Of a stretch of DNA of 23,374 nucleotides, positions 22,995 through 23,374 are shown piece after piece. The translations under genes were made by a program, and so were the position numbers. Under the pieces are notes generated by a model. The model saw nothing but the letters and a program-made list of their open reading frames with translations, did not search any database and was not told the DNA's origin. The stretch comes from Bacillota bacterium (GTDB lineage: Bacteria; Bacillota; Clostridia; Acetivibrionales; JAFADI01): contig JAFADI010000104.1 of NCBI GenBank assembly GCA_023424965.1, positions 1-23,374 of the forward strand. The letters are read 5' to 3'. How positions within the stretch are numbered: position 1 is the first letter of the stretch; each line of letters begins with the position of its first letter.

Positions 22995-23374
22995 ATGGAT
23001 GGAATAGTTACGGACATTCAGAGGTTTTCACTGCATGACGGTCCGGGGATAAGGACGACGGTATTCCTCAAGGGATGCAACATGGCCTGTGCCTGGTGTC
23101 ATAATCCTGAGACGATCAATGCCATGCCGCAGCTCCATTATTACGCTGAAAATTGTATCGGCTGCCTCAGATGTGTGGCGGCATGTCCGGTAGGAGCCCA
23201 CAGTCAGGCGGAAGGCGGGCATTTGTTCCGGAGGGAATTGTGTATAAACTGCGGGAAATGTGCGGAGGTGTGCTTCCCCAATGCGCTTGTCATGTCGGGA
23301 AAGAAAATGGATGTTGAAGCGGTAATGGAGGAAGTGCTGCAGGACCTGGATTACTATAGAAATTCCCAGGGGGG
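22995..23374 (+). CDS. Glycyl-radical enzyme activating enzyme, 3'-truncated by window edge
   Basis: The frame stays open to the end of the window; 126 codons are visible. It begins MDGIVTDIQRFSLHDGPGIRT, the signature start of radical-SAM activases of the PflA type. The radical SAM motif is C28-NMA-C32-AW-C35 followed by HNPE. A ferredoxin insert holds two [4Fe-4S] sites: C54-x2-C57-x2-C60-x3-C64-P and C83-x2-C86-x2-C89-x3-C93. The insert is typical of activases for dehydratases, lyases and decarboxylases; plain PflA lacks it. The protein installs a glycyl radical on a partner enzyme using S-adenosylmethionine, strictly without oxygen. GGGAGG lies 6 bases upstream. The tight link to the ABC transporter suggests that the partner acts on the imported substrate; its gene should lie just downstream. 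Confidence 0.9.
   Translation, partial: MDGIVTDIQRFSLHDGPGIRTTVFLKGCNMACAWCHNPETINAMPQLHYYAENCIGCLRCVAACPVGAHSQAEGGHLFRRELCINCGKCAEVCFPNALVMSGKKMDVEAVMEEVLQDLDYYRNSQG

Overview
The window looks like chromosome of an anaerobic, spore-forming member of the class Clostridia. It combines spore-cortex and spore-lysis genes (CwlD, a SleL-like LysM/GH18 enzyme, a YmaF-type protein), a Rex redox repressor, a glycyl-radical-enzyme activase, strong Gram-positive ribosome binding sites (GGAGG/GGGGG) and occasional TTG starts. Genus-level placement is not possible from the sequence alone. No rRNA, tRNA, CRISPR array or transposase gene was recognised.

Layout. (1) 1-966: 3' part of a GH130 mannoside phosphorylase gene, ending in a hairpin shared with a convergent small Cys-rich protein gene (995-1216, TTG start). 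(2) 1542-3934: putative operon of a DUF624/YesL-like membrane protein, a response regulator with a degenerate GGDEF domain, and an unknown membrane protein. (3) 4031-8428: cell-wall and sporulation block with cwlD, a His-rich YmaF-like gene, a secreted LysM/SH3 protein, and convergent to it a LysM/SH3/GH18 cortex hydrolase. (4) 8501-11302: an ABC-F ATPase and, divergently, rex, with back-to-back consensus promoters. (5) 14823-11389, minus strand: aroF-tyrA-aroA, aromatic amino acid synthesis. The AroA homologue has lost all three PEP-binding arginines. (6) 15306-17396: an EF-G paralogue of the EF-G2 type behind a terminator-like leader hairpin. (7) 17501-17697: a roughly 197-bp imperfect palindrome (MITE-like), then a DUF4349 lipoprotein gene. 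(8) 19254-end: a ribose-type ABC transporter (lipoprotein binding protein, permease, double ATPase) followed directly by a glycyl-radical-enzyme activase that runs off the window. This operon is preceded by a compact candidate three-way-junction RNA.

How the parts work together. Block 3 fits cortex synthesis (CwlD) and cortex breakdown at germination (GH18). Block 5 covers the first shikimate step, a supposed EPSP synthase step and the tyrosine branch. Block 8 suggests uptake of a sugar, polyol or related small molecule that is then cleaved or dehydrated by an oxygen-sensitive glycyl radical enzyme, whose gene probably lies just beyond the right edge.

The most interesting signals are the AroA homologue with a rebuilt active site, the three-way-junction leader, the ABC/glycyl-radical operon of unknown substrate, the palindromic element, and the dyads over the starts of cwlD and ymaF.
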